Assembly: GCA_031763025.1 (NCBI GenBank)
Contig: JASSKH010000028.1
Span: 6,955,324 to 7,019,323 of the forward strand
From: Macrocystis pyrifera
Taxonomy: Eukaryota > Sar > Phaeophyceae > Laminariales > Laminariaceae
DNA length: 64,000 bases
Direction: 5' to 3'
Part shown: piece by piece, positions 1-9,784 of the stretch
Position numbering within the stretch: the stretch's first letter is position 1
Layout of the letters: each line of letters begins with the position of its first letter
Position numbers and translations under genes: made by a program
Notes under the pieces: model-generated
Databases searched by the model: none
Told to the model about the DNA's origin: nothing
Seen by the model: only the letters and a program-made list of their open reading frames with translations

Positions 1-1055
1 ATAGATAGATCCTAGAGCCAGCTGAAAGGGGGTCAATACAGGTACGTTCCTCACGTGGCATTCTACAGCAGTGCTGCTGTATATGCAGTCGTACCTGTAC
101 AAGCTACTCTACTGCTGTAGGATATCGTGCAAAGTGTTTTATGTTGCGTAAAAAACACGACGTGCCAGTTGTAGGAGCACTGCTGTTCTATTAATAGCGT
201 ATATAGACGTTTATACTGCGCGCGATAAAATTCTCGTTTCCGACGTCCGACTCGCACCATCCACGCTTTTTTCTAAATTCACTTTTTTTTTTTTTTAGTC
301 ATCAATTTTTATATTACTTTCCAGCCTAGCTCCTAGGAGGTTTTACACTCAGCGATCTTCTGGACAAGCCGTGGTCACAGGTGTCGTCCCTTCTCCCCCC
401 CGGTACGTGCCTTTATTTTTTGTCGCGCATGTGGGGTTCAGCATTCCCACTGCTCGTCGATTTTCATCGAATGAAGCTAACTCACTCTCTGTCGCTTTCT
501 GCTAATCAAATTTTAGGCAAGATAATGTCCCTCCGAGCATGCACTCGGTGAGACTTGAACCCACGAAATTGATCTTGATAGGCACGCGGACCACCTACCA
601 AGCCACCGGAGACTCCGGCATGGAGGGGTTGTTGACTATTTTTGTACCAGGACTACAGCAGTACTATTAATAATAATACGTTCGTCCACACCTTGCTTTT
701 CTGAGCGTATAGTGGTATGATATTATACTGTGATACAGGTTGTGTGTGTTTATTTTCCTTTTCTGTTTTTTTTTGTGCCACAACTGTAGTACATTCATCC
801 ACCTTGATTTGCTGAACGTATAATATGATGTACAAGTTACTTGTTGTGTGTTTTTACCCAAGGTATAAAGAGTTTGGGCGCTCTTACATGTGGCGTGCGT
901 TCACACCTCAACATTTCACAGCTACTCCCAATAGTTGGGAGTAAAGCAAAGTATGTTCGAGAATATAAATACTGCTATTTATTATTATCGTAGGTAGGTA
1001 CTTCGTACACTCGCAGTGTTTCGGGGTTTTTGTACTCGAGATACTGCGAGTACTC
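1..1055 (+). repeat. Left terminal inverted repeat, interrupted by a SINE
   Basis: Pairs with 3513-4166 on the other strand. The pairing is continuous except for about 350 nt near 285-638, which the right arm lacks. That gap is the SINE insertion. Confidence 0.85.
285..638 (-). mobile_element. tRNA-derived SINE with poly(A) tail, copy 1
   Basis: Read on the minus strand, the head has a pol III box-A-like stretch (TGGCTTGGTAGG, + positions about 596-607) and a box-B-like GGTTCAAGTCT (551-561), spaced as in a tRNA. The body is about 250 nt and ends in a run of at least 12 A (T run at 282-296 on +). A second copy with the same head, body and tail lies at 36128-36470 in the opposite orientation. 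The insertion is absent from the matching right arm of the host element, so its limits are visible directly. Confidence 0.85.
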
Positions 1056-2080
1056 GCAGTATTTTGAGGTTCTGTCGATATTACTTCGTATACTTTCGGG
1101 CTCGCACTAATGCGGGGAGTATCGCAGTAATGAAATACCCTCAATATGCCCAGTATACTTCGAGTATGATGTATACTTCAACCGTCAGGTGCACCGCGTC
1201 GACAATTCTCAGGCCCAGCGTTCGGCACCAAACACACCCAGATAGTCCCACACGAGTGGGAGTTGGAGCAAACCACTTTCTTTGCTGGAGACAACTTGAG
1301 TACTTAGAGCAGTCTGGCAGTATTTCAAGACAGTATACGCATCTGCGAGGAATATATATGCAATGACTGCGAATACTCTCAGTATCTCGAGGTTCTGTAC
1401 TGCGCATATTGCCTTTACTCCAAGTTTTCGTGTTTCGATACTACTGCGGGTACATACTTTCCTGCATTCTCGAGGTTCGGTACTACTGCTCACACTCTCA
1501 TTACTCTCAGTATTTGCGCCTTCTCAGTGCTGGCAATATTTTTGCAGCCAGTACTCCAATTGTAGGGCAGGGCAAGGGTTGCCCCGCTGTTCCCTAGGGT
1601 TTTACCATATAACAAAAGGTTGGCCGGCGGTATGACAATTCTCTCGCGACGTCGATATTTGCCACGCAGAATATTACTTGTTTGCAGATGCTGCTGTTGC
1701 CGCTATTTCGAAGCACACACATAAACAAAACGTCACAGTCGGGCATCGCGCAGATTTTGCGATGACCTCGACGTGTCGCGAACACACCCACACCAAATAA
1801 AACGCTGCCGTGACGTCAAAGATGACAAAAGGCATACAAGTAGACTTTTCGCCGATGATCGTCACGTACATGCACCCCGTAAACAACACTCTGTCGACCG
1901 AACAGTTAATATAAATGTAGCCGCGCAGAACTCGAAAGGCTGGACGCGCCGTGCAACATTTCTACAAAATGCGTTCTAGCAAAAAGAGGGAAACAAGAAG
2001 GCAGGTAGTCCTAATCGAGAAGCAATATCACATCAAAAATCAAAACGTTTCAACATACATGTGAAGAACACGGGAGACGC

Positions 2081-2479
2081 TCAAGGCGGCGGTACGTCGG
2101 AGTCGAGTCGGCAAGGCACAGCTGTGCTCCCCACGTCGTAGTGGCCAGGACTTCGGTAAGGCGGAGGCATGATGGGTCCTTGTCTAGTCGCCTCGATTAT
2201 CTCCGCGCGTTCTTGACTTGCGCGCTCATGGTAGCTAGCACTACGGTATGGTGTCGTTTGTGCCTGGGGAACAGGCAAGGTCATGGACTTTCGAAGGTAG
2301 ACATACATATGCTGGAAACCATGATACCAGTCATAGTCGAAATCGTCGCAAGACGTGGTACTCCCCCCGAGTATGCAATCGTACTTCAACCACCGCCCTC
2401 TCGAACGCAACTGGGTCACGAAATGGTTCGGAAGGGAGTAGATGACAGCTACGAGGCAGTACTCAACGCCTATCATCAA
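2081..2479 (-). CDS. Hypothetical coding-like frame in the core of the TIR element
   Basis: A 132-codon minus-strand frame downstream (in the reading direction) of the 191-codon frame at 3099-2524. It is Tyr/Arg-rich at the start and Pro-rich at the end (three Pro just before the stop). No domain or family is recognised. The two frames could be exons of one element-encoded gene or chance frames. Position inside the unique core is the main argument for reality. Confidence 0.2.
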   Translation of the reverse strand: MMIGVEYCLVAVIYSLPNHFVTQLRSRGRWLKYDCILGGSTTSCDDFDYDWYHGFQHMYVYLRKSMTLPVPQAQTTPYRSASYHERASQERAEIIEATRQGPIMPPPYRSPGHYDVGSTAVPCRLDSDVPPP

Positions 2480-2523
2480 AATGGGTGACGGTGCTGGCGG
2501 CTCTCCGGCGTCCTCGTAGATGT

Positions 2524-3099
2524 CTACACGTGCAGACGCGAAGAAAACGCGATCTGGGGCGTTGTCCGCACTCCAAGGAAGAATCGATCATGTGGATGTT
2601 CTGATGTGCCAGGCGCAGCTCTCGTCGCAGGGGGGCACGGAGCAGGTCCAGGAAATGGGAAGTCGGAGGCGGCTCCGGTTAGGAACAAGGCATTGACTGT
2701 ATCATGGAGTGACTGGGGCGGTCCGTGCGGAATCAAGACTGGTGCGGGATCTCGCCATCGTGCACATTGGGATGCGGTTATCTCGATATGGCCATGGTCT
2801 TCGATATGGCAATCGGTAGTAGTGTAGTGCCAGTTGAATCCGAGAGCCGTCCGAGTGTCCATGATACGAGCATGCCGTTCCACGACGTCACCTGGCCACC
2901 CGCTGTTGGGGTGGAGTTGATCATCAGGTCGAAGGATGATCGCTTCGTATATGGAGCCTGGCGTTCCCATTACGGATCCTGCGCCCGACTGATTCTGTAG
3001 TAAAATTCTATCATAGTCACACAAGCCCGTGGTTTTCACTATGCAGGGAGTGACATGGTTTGAAAATGAACCAGTTGAATCATATACATCAACTACCAC
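2524..3099 (-). CDS. Hypothetical 191-residue frame in the core of the TIR element
   Basis: This is the longest frame in the core of the 4.2-kb element. It starts with MVVDVYDSTG and has a Pro/Ala-rich C-terminal third. No transposase, helicase or polymerase motif is visible and I do not recognise it. If the element were autonomous this would be the best candidate for its protein, together with 2479-2081 on the same strand. There is no second copy in the window with which to test conservation. Confidence 0.25.
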   Translation of the reverse strand: MVVDVYDSTGSFSNHVTPCIVKTTGLCDYDRILLQNQSGAGSVMGTPGSIYEAIILRPDDQLHPNSGWPGDVVERHARIMDTRTALGFNWHYTTTDCHIEDHGHIEITASQCARWRDPAPVLIPHGPPQSLHDTVNALFLTGAASDFPFPGPAPCPPATRAAPGTSEHPHDRFFLGVRTTPQIAFSSRLHV

Positions 3100-3512
3100 T
3101 GTACAAATTTGTGATTAGTAGAGAACCTAGAAACCGTTCCTTCTAGAATGTTCGAAAACTTTGCTGGGTTCTCCAGCAAGAGGCGTTCAAACATTGGGGG
3201 GCGATGTGAGTCTCAGGTCGTTACTCTACAGTCAGTGGTTCATCCGTTATCGTGGATATTGACTCTTGTACTAAAGGTGGCCGCAGATTTCCGTAGATCT
3301 GATGATAGTTGAGGCGGGGAACTACCAGCCTCCATCACCAAGTAAATGCTGATGACTGTCATGTGAGATGACTTGCGTCATGCTTCATGATCACTTCTGC
3401 TCGGCTGACCGTGCCGAGCCTCACCTATACCTGGCGTGTCCTCCACGCTACACCTTACCGAAAGAGAATCTTGCTGCAGACCCAGGGCGAACCTGGGATA
3501 CACCCATCTCAC

Positions 3513-4166
3513 AGTACTCGCAGTATCTCGAGTACAAAAACTGCGAGTGTACGAGGTACCTACGATAATATTAGCAGTATTTTTTCGAACATACTTTGCT
3601 TTACTCTCAACTATTGGGAGTAGCTGTGAAATGTTGAGGTGTGAACGCACGCCACACGTAAGCGCGCCCAAACTCTTCACCTTGGGTAAAAACACACATG
3701 TAAATCATAAAATTATACGTTCAGAAAAGCAAGGTGGATGAATGTACTGGTTGGTACAAAAAAAGTCAGAAGTGGAAAATAAACACACACAACTTGTATT
3801 ACAGTATATCATACTATACGCTCAGAAAAGCAAGGTGTGGACGAATGTATTATTATTAATAGTACTGTTGTAGTCCTGGTACAAAAAAAGCCAAAAGTGA
3901 ACTTAGAAAAAAGCGTGGATGGTGCGAGTCGAACCTCGGAAACGAAAATTTTATCGCGCGCAGTAGAAACGTTTACGCTAGAACAATAGTGCTCGTACAA
4001 CTGGCACGTCGTGTTTTTTACGAAATCTAAAACACTCTGCACGATCTCCTACAGCAGTAGAGTAGCTTGTACAGGTACGACTGCATATACAGCAGTACTG
4101 CTGTAGAATGCCACGCGAGGAACGTACGTGTACTGACCCCCTTTCAGCTGGCTCTAGGATCTATCG
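3513..4166 (-). repeat. Right terminal inverted repeat
   Basis: Reverse complement of 1-1055 without the SINE. It includes the T-arm-like GGTTCGACTCGCACC motif (minus strand, near 3925) and the outer CTAGGATCTATC end. Confidence 0.85.
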
Positions 4167-4169
4167 GTC

Positions 4170-4876
4170 AGCAATGTAGGACACTCAGCAATGAGAACTA
4201 CTGCCGTAAGTCTGTTTTGTACGAATGCTGATGTACGAATAATTTGTTGTACATTACGAACGATTTGTTTTTGTTGTACTCGAGACGACGAATATATCGA
4301 TCCGGGGATAATGGGTCACACACTGCGGAACGTACGTGCATCGGCCAATGCCGATGACAACAACAACGAACTACAGTAGTACTGAGCTTACAGCGCGGAT
4401 CTTCCACATGCGCATAGTACCACGCCTGCTGCTGTTGTTGGCGCACTGTGCTGAGCACAGCTGGAGCAGTGGCAATGTTGGATCACACACAGCAATAAGC
4501 AGAAGAAGAGGATTCTGAAGCAGGGAGAGAGGTGTGTGATGCTGGTTGGTGTGTTGGTGGCGTGGTCAAGTGATCGACCGAATAAACCAACTGTGATAGC
4601 CGCAGTACGATCATCCATACACGCAAGGTGTGCCCACTGCTGCTGCTGCTGGGCAGCAGGGCAGCAGGGTTGTGGTGCTGTAGGAAGCTGGAGGTAAGCA
4701 TGCTCTGTGCACTGCCGTGGTTATTGCTCTCTAGGCGGTGGTCCGTGCTCCGTGCAACACAAAAAAAAGTACAGGGGTATATGTCATCCTGGGTATATGC
4801 GGATCGAAAAGAATATGGCAGACGGTGGAATGCGGACTGCAGGCTCCGACAAACGCGACCAACCACAGCAACACTG
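4170..4876. other. Unassigned spacer
   Basis: Short overlapping frames on both strands and a few CTG/CAG runs (4636-4670). No feature can be supported. Confidence 0.5.
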
Positions 4877-5345
4877 CGCCACTTCGACAAAGTTGGTGCT
4901 CAAACTGCATTGAAGTCTCGTTGGCGTTTAGTTTGGTCGCAAAAATAATCACCGCTTGAATACTATTTCGCATATCAAAACGACCCTTATATCTCGTATA
5001 TGGTGCAAGCGGAGCCTCACAAAGAGGCCAGACACATACCATCCGTGCTTCCTGCGTGTCTCGAGACACACGCGACGCCTAGCCATGCAAACGGCGAAGG
5101 CGCTCCTTGCAACACCCCCTCTGCCTGCTAGCACCCACTGACACCCGCGGCGGCGCCGGGCTCGCCCGCGGTACCGTGTTCTGACTACACGCACGCACAC
5201 GAAACGAAATAAAATGGCTTCAGATTATATAAGCAACGCTTGACTCGTACCTGGTTTGTTCGTAAGAATACGAGTACGAGAAGGCGCTTCTATTGACGAA
5301 CGCAGTGTTTGTTCGAAAATATAAGCTGTACTGGGACATTTTTTC
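4877..5345 (-). repeat. R1 family, copy a (partial)
   Basis: Near-identical direct repeat of 5610-6063, about 733 bp apart. It contains an Arg-rich minus-strand frame that is also open in the other R1 copies. The sense direction is taken from copy c, where two small frames are intact. Confidence 0.85.
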
Positions 5346-5369
5346 GATGCGAAAAGGCGCGGAGAGGGC

Positions 5370-6430
5370 CAAAATCCCTGTCTCCTCATGTAATAATTTT
5401 CTGCCTGATTGCAACACGTTCCACCGGTCAAAAAGGAAAAAAAAGAACAGCAGAGCTTCCTTCTTAGCCTTGTACGCCGCCCGCCCGTCTCGCGACCATC
5501 TCATCACCGATTGGGTCCGGATAAAGTTTTCCTCCCTCTCTGCCATAGTGAGTGTCGTCGCCCGCCTCGCGTCAAGCCCGGTGCTCACCGTGGCCCTGCT
5601 TCGCCACTTCGACAAAGTTGGTGCTCAAACTGCATTGAAGTCTCGTTGGCGTTTAGTTTGGTCGCAAAAATAAGCACCGCTTGAATACTATTTCGCATAT
5701 CAAAACGACCCTTATATCTCGTATATGGTGCAAGGGGAGCCTCACAAGGAGGCCAGACAGATACCATTCGTGCTTCCTGCGTGTCTCGAGACACACGCGA
5801 CGCCTAGCCATGCAAACGGCGAAGGCGCTCCTTGCAACACCCCCTCTGCCTGCTAGCACCCGCTGACACCCGCGGCGGCGCCGGGCTCGCCCGCGGTACC
5901 GTGTTCTGACTACACGCACGCGCACGAAACGAAATAAAATGGCTTCAGATTATATAAGCAACTCTTGTCTGGTACCTGGCATGTTCGTATGAATACGAGT
6001 ACGAGAAGGCGCTTCTATCACACGAACGTAGTGTTTGTTCGAAAATATAAGCTGTACCCAGACATTGTTTGTTAGCCATAAAACGGTATACCTTGACAGA
6101 AAATGTCGTATGACTTGGTTTTGGTGTGCCTTGATCACCTCGTTTTACTTTTCGTACCGTAAACTGGCAAAAATACGACGGTGTACCGTTTTTTGGCTTT
6201 TTTGCAAGTGAGACGGACGGACATGGATACTTCGCAAAAAAACGGTATACCTTGACAGAAGATGCCATCTAACTTGGGTTTGGTGTACCCCGATGGCCTG
6301 GTTTGAGTTTTTCGTGCCGAAAACTGGCGAAAAAGCTCTGGTGTACCGTTTTTTGTCATTTTGTCCGTTAGGACAGGAAATTAGTTTTGCTTTGAGATTA
6401 CCCTAGGGTAAACCCTAGGGTAAACCCTAG
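5370..6430 (-). repeat. R1 family, copy b
   Basis: Colinear with 57480-58340, including a terminal tandem pair of about 170-190 bp units starting at GGTATACC(T/A)TGACAGA (6091 and 6249; compare about 57999 and 58157). The pair is followed by three CCCTAGGGTAAA units (6402-6432). A frame at 5615-5390 (minus) resembles the small protein of copy c but is fused to downstream sequence through a T-rich run. Confidence 0.85.
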
Positions 6431-6680
6431 GGAATACTCTCAGTGCTCGGACTACGGTTTGATCTCGAGCATTTATTTGTGTGTGAAGCCTTGATGTTAC
6501 CCTGAGCACCAAGAAACATTCATTTTGGGGGAACATATATATTGTACCAGTATGTATGTGCTGTAGTACCTTACTCAACCGGTCACAAAGTATTATGGCG
6601 CAGCCTCGACCTCGCGCAATTTTTTTGTACTTACCAATTAATCGCCGCGAGTCAGCTGGATCAATATAGATATACTTACT

Positions 6681-7830
6681 TAGATCTCGATCTCTGAGCG
6701 TGCTCGGTTGGTACATCCCTGGCCTCTCAGAGCTCCCACTTGGGAATCGCCTCCGTTTATTACTTGCCGGACCGTTCCAGCGGGTCCTTTTGTTTTCTCC
6801 ATTGCTCGTCGTACTTTCAGTCCTTCTTTCCTTTTTTCTTCTTTCGTTTCGTGTGCGTGCGTGTTCTCCGAGCACGGTTGCGCGGGCGAACCCGGCACCG
6901 TCGCGGGTGTCAGCGGATGCTGGCGAGTAGAGGGGGAGTTTCAAGGAGCGCGGTCGCCGCTTTCGTGCCTAGGCGTCGCGTGTGCCTCGAGACACGAGGG
7001 ATGCATCAATAGGCTCTGTCTGGCCTCCATTTATGATTTTTGATAGAGTACGTACGAATATTTAAGGGTCGTTCGTGATTGTAAGATAATATTCAAGCGG
7101 TGCTTATTTTCGCGACCGGGCTGAGAGTCACAAGAGGGAGGTACCCCGAATGAGCACCAACATTGTCGAGCTTGCGTCGAGGTCCACGGTGAGCACCGGG
7201 CTTCACGCGAGGCGGGCGACGGGGCTCACTGTGGAAGAGAGGGAGCGAAGCTTTACCCGGAGTGAATCGGTGGCGAGATGGTCGCGAGAGGGGCGGGCGG
7301 CGTACGAGGCTGAGAGAGAAGCTCTGCTGTAAGATTATTTCTTTTTTTCATTTTTCTTTTTTTTGACTGGTGTAAGGTGTTCCACTCAGGTAGTAAATTT
7401 TTACACGAAAGGGGACGGGGATTTTTTTCTTTTAGAAACTTTCGGTTTCATTTTCGTTGTTTTTGCTGTGTTGCTGTGCCGTTCTGTGCTTTATCTTTCG
7501 TGCATACGAGTACACAGACACAGAGCATATCGAAAGAAGAAAATAAGTACCCTACCTGGGGTATGTACGTATGTACGACGTGTGAGCGAGCGTAGTGTTA
7601 AATCGCCCGCGACGCGAAGCATGTGTGGCGTCCGAGCTGTTTCCTCCTGAAGCATGGCGGCAAGACTCTTGGCATTATCAAGTCGCCAGTTTGCAGCTAA
7701 CTACAGGGGCCATAAAAAAAACAATATTCAATCATGGACCTCTGTCCGCTTCGCATAATTTGATGTTTCCTTCCTGAGCGAGCGTAGCGGGCGGCGTAGG
7801 CCGCCCGCGGAGCGAAGCGCCTTGTATTTA
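6681..7830 (+). repeat. R1 family, copy c (inverted relative to copies a, b, d, e)
   Basis: Matches the reverse complement of 15560-15905 plus 16630-17560 and of 57200-57960. It ends in a GAGCGAGCGTAGCGGGCGGC-type segment (7777-7825), which copy d has at about 17367-17413. This copy carries the Arg-rich frame (6740-7012) and an uninterrupted 60-residue frame (7150-7332). I cannot assign a class: no reverse transcriptase, integrase or clear target duplication is seen. Confidence 0.85.
7150..7332 (+). CDS. 60-residue microprotein frame carried by R1 repeat
   Basis: The frame runs from ATG at 7150 to TAA at 7332. The product is rich in Arg, Glu, Ser and Thr. Its C-terminal half has the pattern S-x-x-R-W-S-R-(D/E)-G-R-A-A-Y-(E/K)-A. 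The same pattern can be read from R1 copies at 5615-5390 (minus) and around 57540-57720 (minus, with a small frameshift); copy d is more decayed. No known domain is recognised. Conservation of an amino-acid pattern across diverged copies hints that it was once translated, but the copies could also simply be young. It does not resemble a gag, a transposase or a toxin. Confidence 0.35.
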   Translation: MSTNIVELASRSTVSTGLHARRATGLTVEERERSFTRSESVARWSREGRAAYEAEREALL

Positions 7831-8104
7831 CATACCGCTACCCTATTTTATATTGTTGTAGTAACGATCCCAAACTAATTCCCTGAACAGCAGTGTAATA
7901 GTCTGTCCTCAATATTATGTTGTGTGTATTCTTCACGTTGAAAAGAGGGGTGGATGCAGGTACTAATTCTACACAAGTGTGCAGGGTTGCGTACGAATAT
8001 TATTTCGCTCTTGCGCCACTCCCCTATTCATACGGCCCCTCCCGGAGAGGAACCCTGTATATAGTATCAGTGCGCAGAATGATTATTTAAAATTGTCCTG
8101 TTGA
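7831..8104. other. Unassigned spacer
   Basis: No coding frame or repeat was recognised in this stretch before the palindromic element. Confidence 0.5.
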
Positions 8105-8728
8105 CCCGGGCAGCATCCAGGGGAGCCGCTGGCCTATATCTTTGACAAGGAATCACATATAGAATACGCGCGCTCGGTTTATCACAATACTTGTAAAATT
8201 CGGTAAAAATGGAATATAGACGAGGCGTATTACGCAGCTTGCAAAGTTGAGTATCAACTATTTAATCTGTCGAACTCACAGCTGACGTATTTCAAAATTT
8301 ATAAAAATATGGACGAGACGTATTACGCAGCTTGCAAAGTTGAGTATCAACTATTTAATCAGATTATAAATTTTGAAATACGTCAGCACACATACAGAAT
8401 ACGCGCGTTCGGTTTATCACAATACTTGTAAAATTCGGTAAAAATGGAATATAGACGAGACGTATTACTTGCAAAGTTGAGTATCAACTATTCAATCAGA
8501 TTATAACATTTGAAATACGTCAGAGTTGTCAACTATTCAATCAGATTATAAAATTTGAAATACGTCAGAGTTGATACTCAACTTTGCAAGCTGCGTAATA
8601 CGTCTCGTCTATATTCCATTTTTACCGAATTTTACAAGTCAAGTATTGTGATAAACCGAACGCGCGTATTCTATATGTGATTCCTTGTCAAAGATATAGG
8701 CCAGCGGCTCCCCTGGATACTGCCCGGG
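8105..8728. mobile_element. Palindromic (fold-back) element with CCCGGGCAG ends
   Basis: The first about 100 nt (CCCGGGCAGCATCCAGGGGA onward) are matched in reverse complement at the other end (to 8728), with one clear mismatch in the outermost 30 nt. The interior repeats modules of GACGTATTACGCAGCTTGCA and TTGAGTATCAACTATT in alternating orientation. There is no coding frame. Related fragments lie at about 13330-13445, 22905-22935 and 58910-59000, so this is a dispersed family. It lies just upstream of the conserved 5' flank of PQT locus A. Confidence 0.85.
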
Positions 8729-8739
8729 TATAAAATAAG

Positions 8740-9030
8740 TTTTACGGCAGTTACATTGGATCTATTTGTGCGGTATGCGGCTACGCGGTGCATGTACTGT
8801 GTGGAAGAAAGTTGGCGAACCTGCAGTGCTGTGACGTGTGGTTGGATTTGAACGAGTACTCCCATCATACACTGCGAATCGTATGGGTGGTACCTGCAGC
8901 GTTTTGGCTTCGAGCGGCACATCGCGACTAGCACCTCTATACATTTTGACGTATATGGTGATGTCGACACCATCCTAAAACTTTTTGTTTTTGGTGGTGG
9001 GAATAAGCGATTAACACGGCCGAGCCGGCA
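8740..9030 (+). promoter_or_regulatory. Conserved 5' flank of PQT locus A
   Basis: Similar over its whole length to 40160-40458, the flank of locus B, with small indels. Shared blocks include TGTGCGGTATGCGGCTA and CATCATACACTGC. No TATA box or defined operator can be named. It probably holds the core promoter and 5' UTR. The ATG of locus B at 40459 corresponds to ATT here, so the next in-frame ATG pair is the likely conserved start. Confidence 0.5.
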
Positions 9031-9594
9031 ATGATGACTGACCATGATATCAAGAACATGGGGCTTGCGGCGCAGCAGCAACAACCGCAACAGCCCCCAT
9101 GGCATGTCATCATGAGCAACGCAGCCGAGTCCCTCGCCGCTCAGCAGCAACAACCGCAACAGCTCCCACAGCATTCTATCATGAGTAGATCAGCCGGGCT
9201 CATCGCCGCTCAGCAGAAACATCTGCAACAGGTCCCATGGCATTACATCATGAGTAGCTTAGCCGGGCTCACCGCCGCTCAGCAGCAACAACTGCAACAG
9301 CTCCCACAGCATGTCATCATGAACGGCGTAGACGAGCAACTCGCCGCTCATCAGCAACAACCGCAACAGCTCCAACAGCATGTCATCATGAACAACGTAG
9401 CCGAGCAACTCGCCGCTCAGCAGCAACAACCGCAACAGCTCCCAGAGCATGTCATCAGGAACTACATAGCCGAGATCGTCGCCGCTCAAGAGCAGGGCGG
9501 CCGTCCTCAGCAAAAACAACAAGGGGGGGTTGTTTTTCAACACCACTACGTTTTTCCTTCCCCCAATCCTTCCGGTATACAATGCTGCTACAAG
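9031..9594 (+). CDS. PQT locus A, exon 1: Gln-rich N-terminal region
   Basis: This exon has 188 codons and ends in phase 0 at a good donor (TACAAG|GTGAGA). The start is M-M-T-D-x-D, shared in pattern with loci B and C. Residues 12-149 are six in-frame copies of a 23-residue unit (69 nt, starting at 9064, 9133, 9202 and so on) with the pattern L-A-A-(Q)n-P-Q-Q-L-P-x-H-V-I-M. The remainder is a Q/G-rich stretch, a V-V/F-x-H-H-Y motif, a P-(N/A)-P-S segment and a terminal C-C-Y-K. The paired exon 2 is inferred to be 18512-18931, giving a protein of about 327 residues. The region is hydrophilic and probably cytosolic, and the terminal Cys pair beside the membrane part could be acylated (inference). 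The 23-residue expansion is unique to this locus. I do not recognise the family; expression is not shown. Confidence 0.7.
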
Positions 9595-9784
9595 GTGAGA
9601 GTTCACGTCCTGCAAATACGGCCACAGCTACTCATACCGTGTACTACCTCGTATGATACGTACTCATAGTGCAAAGTCGTGGTACATATCACTGTTGTCT
9701 GTTTAAGTGTATACCAGGTATACAATTTATTACCAGTCTTGCTCCTGCTCCCTCCTACTATGCATGCCGAGCTGGGCCAGCCAA

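Larger units (their letters stand above)
1..4166. mobile_element. DNA element with long terminal inverted repeats, about 4.2 kb
   Basis: Positions 1-1055 (after removing a SINE at about 285-638) are the reverse complement of 3513-4166, with scattered mismatches and small indels. The outer ends match around GATAGATCCTAGAGCC (left, near position 5) and its complement near 4150-4165. The unique core is about 1.06-3.51 kb. It contains degenerate TACTCGCAGTA-type subrepeats (1000-1560) and two minus-strand open frames. No transposase motif is recognised, so the superfamily is unknown; a fold-back or Mutator-like non-autonomous element is possible. The left end may lie just outside the window. Confidence 0.8.

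Noticed and set aside
8671-9174. 167-codon minus-strand frame over the locus A promoter and exon 1
   Set aside because: Its first part is the complement of the CAG/CAA repeat (Leu-rich) and the frame is not kept in the locus B counterpart.
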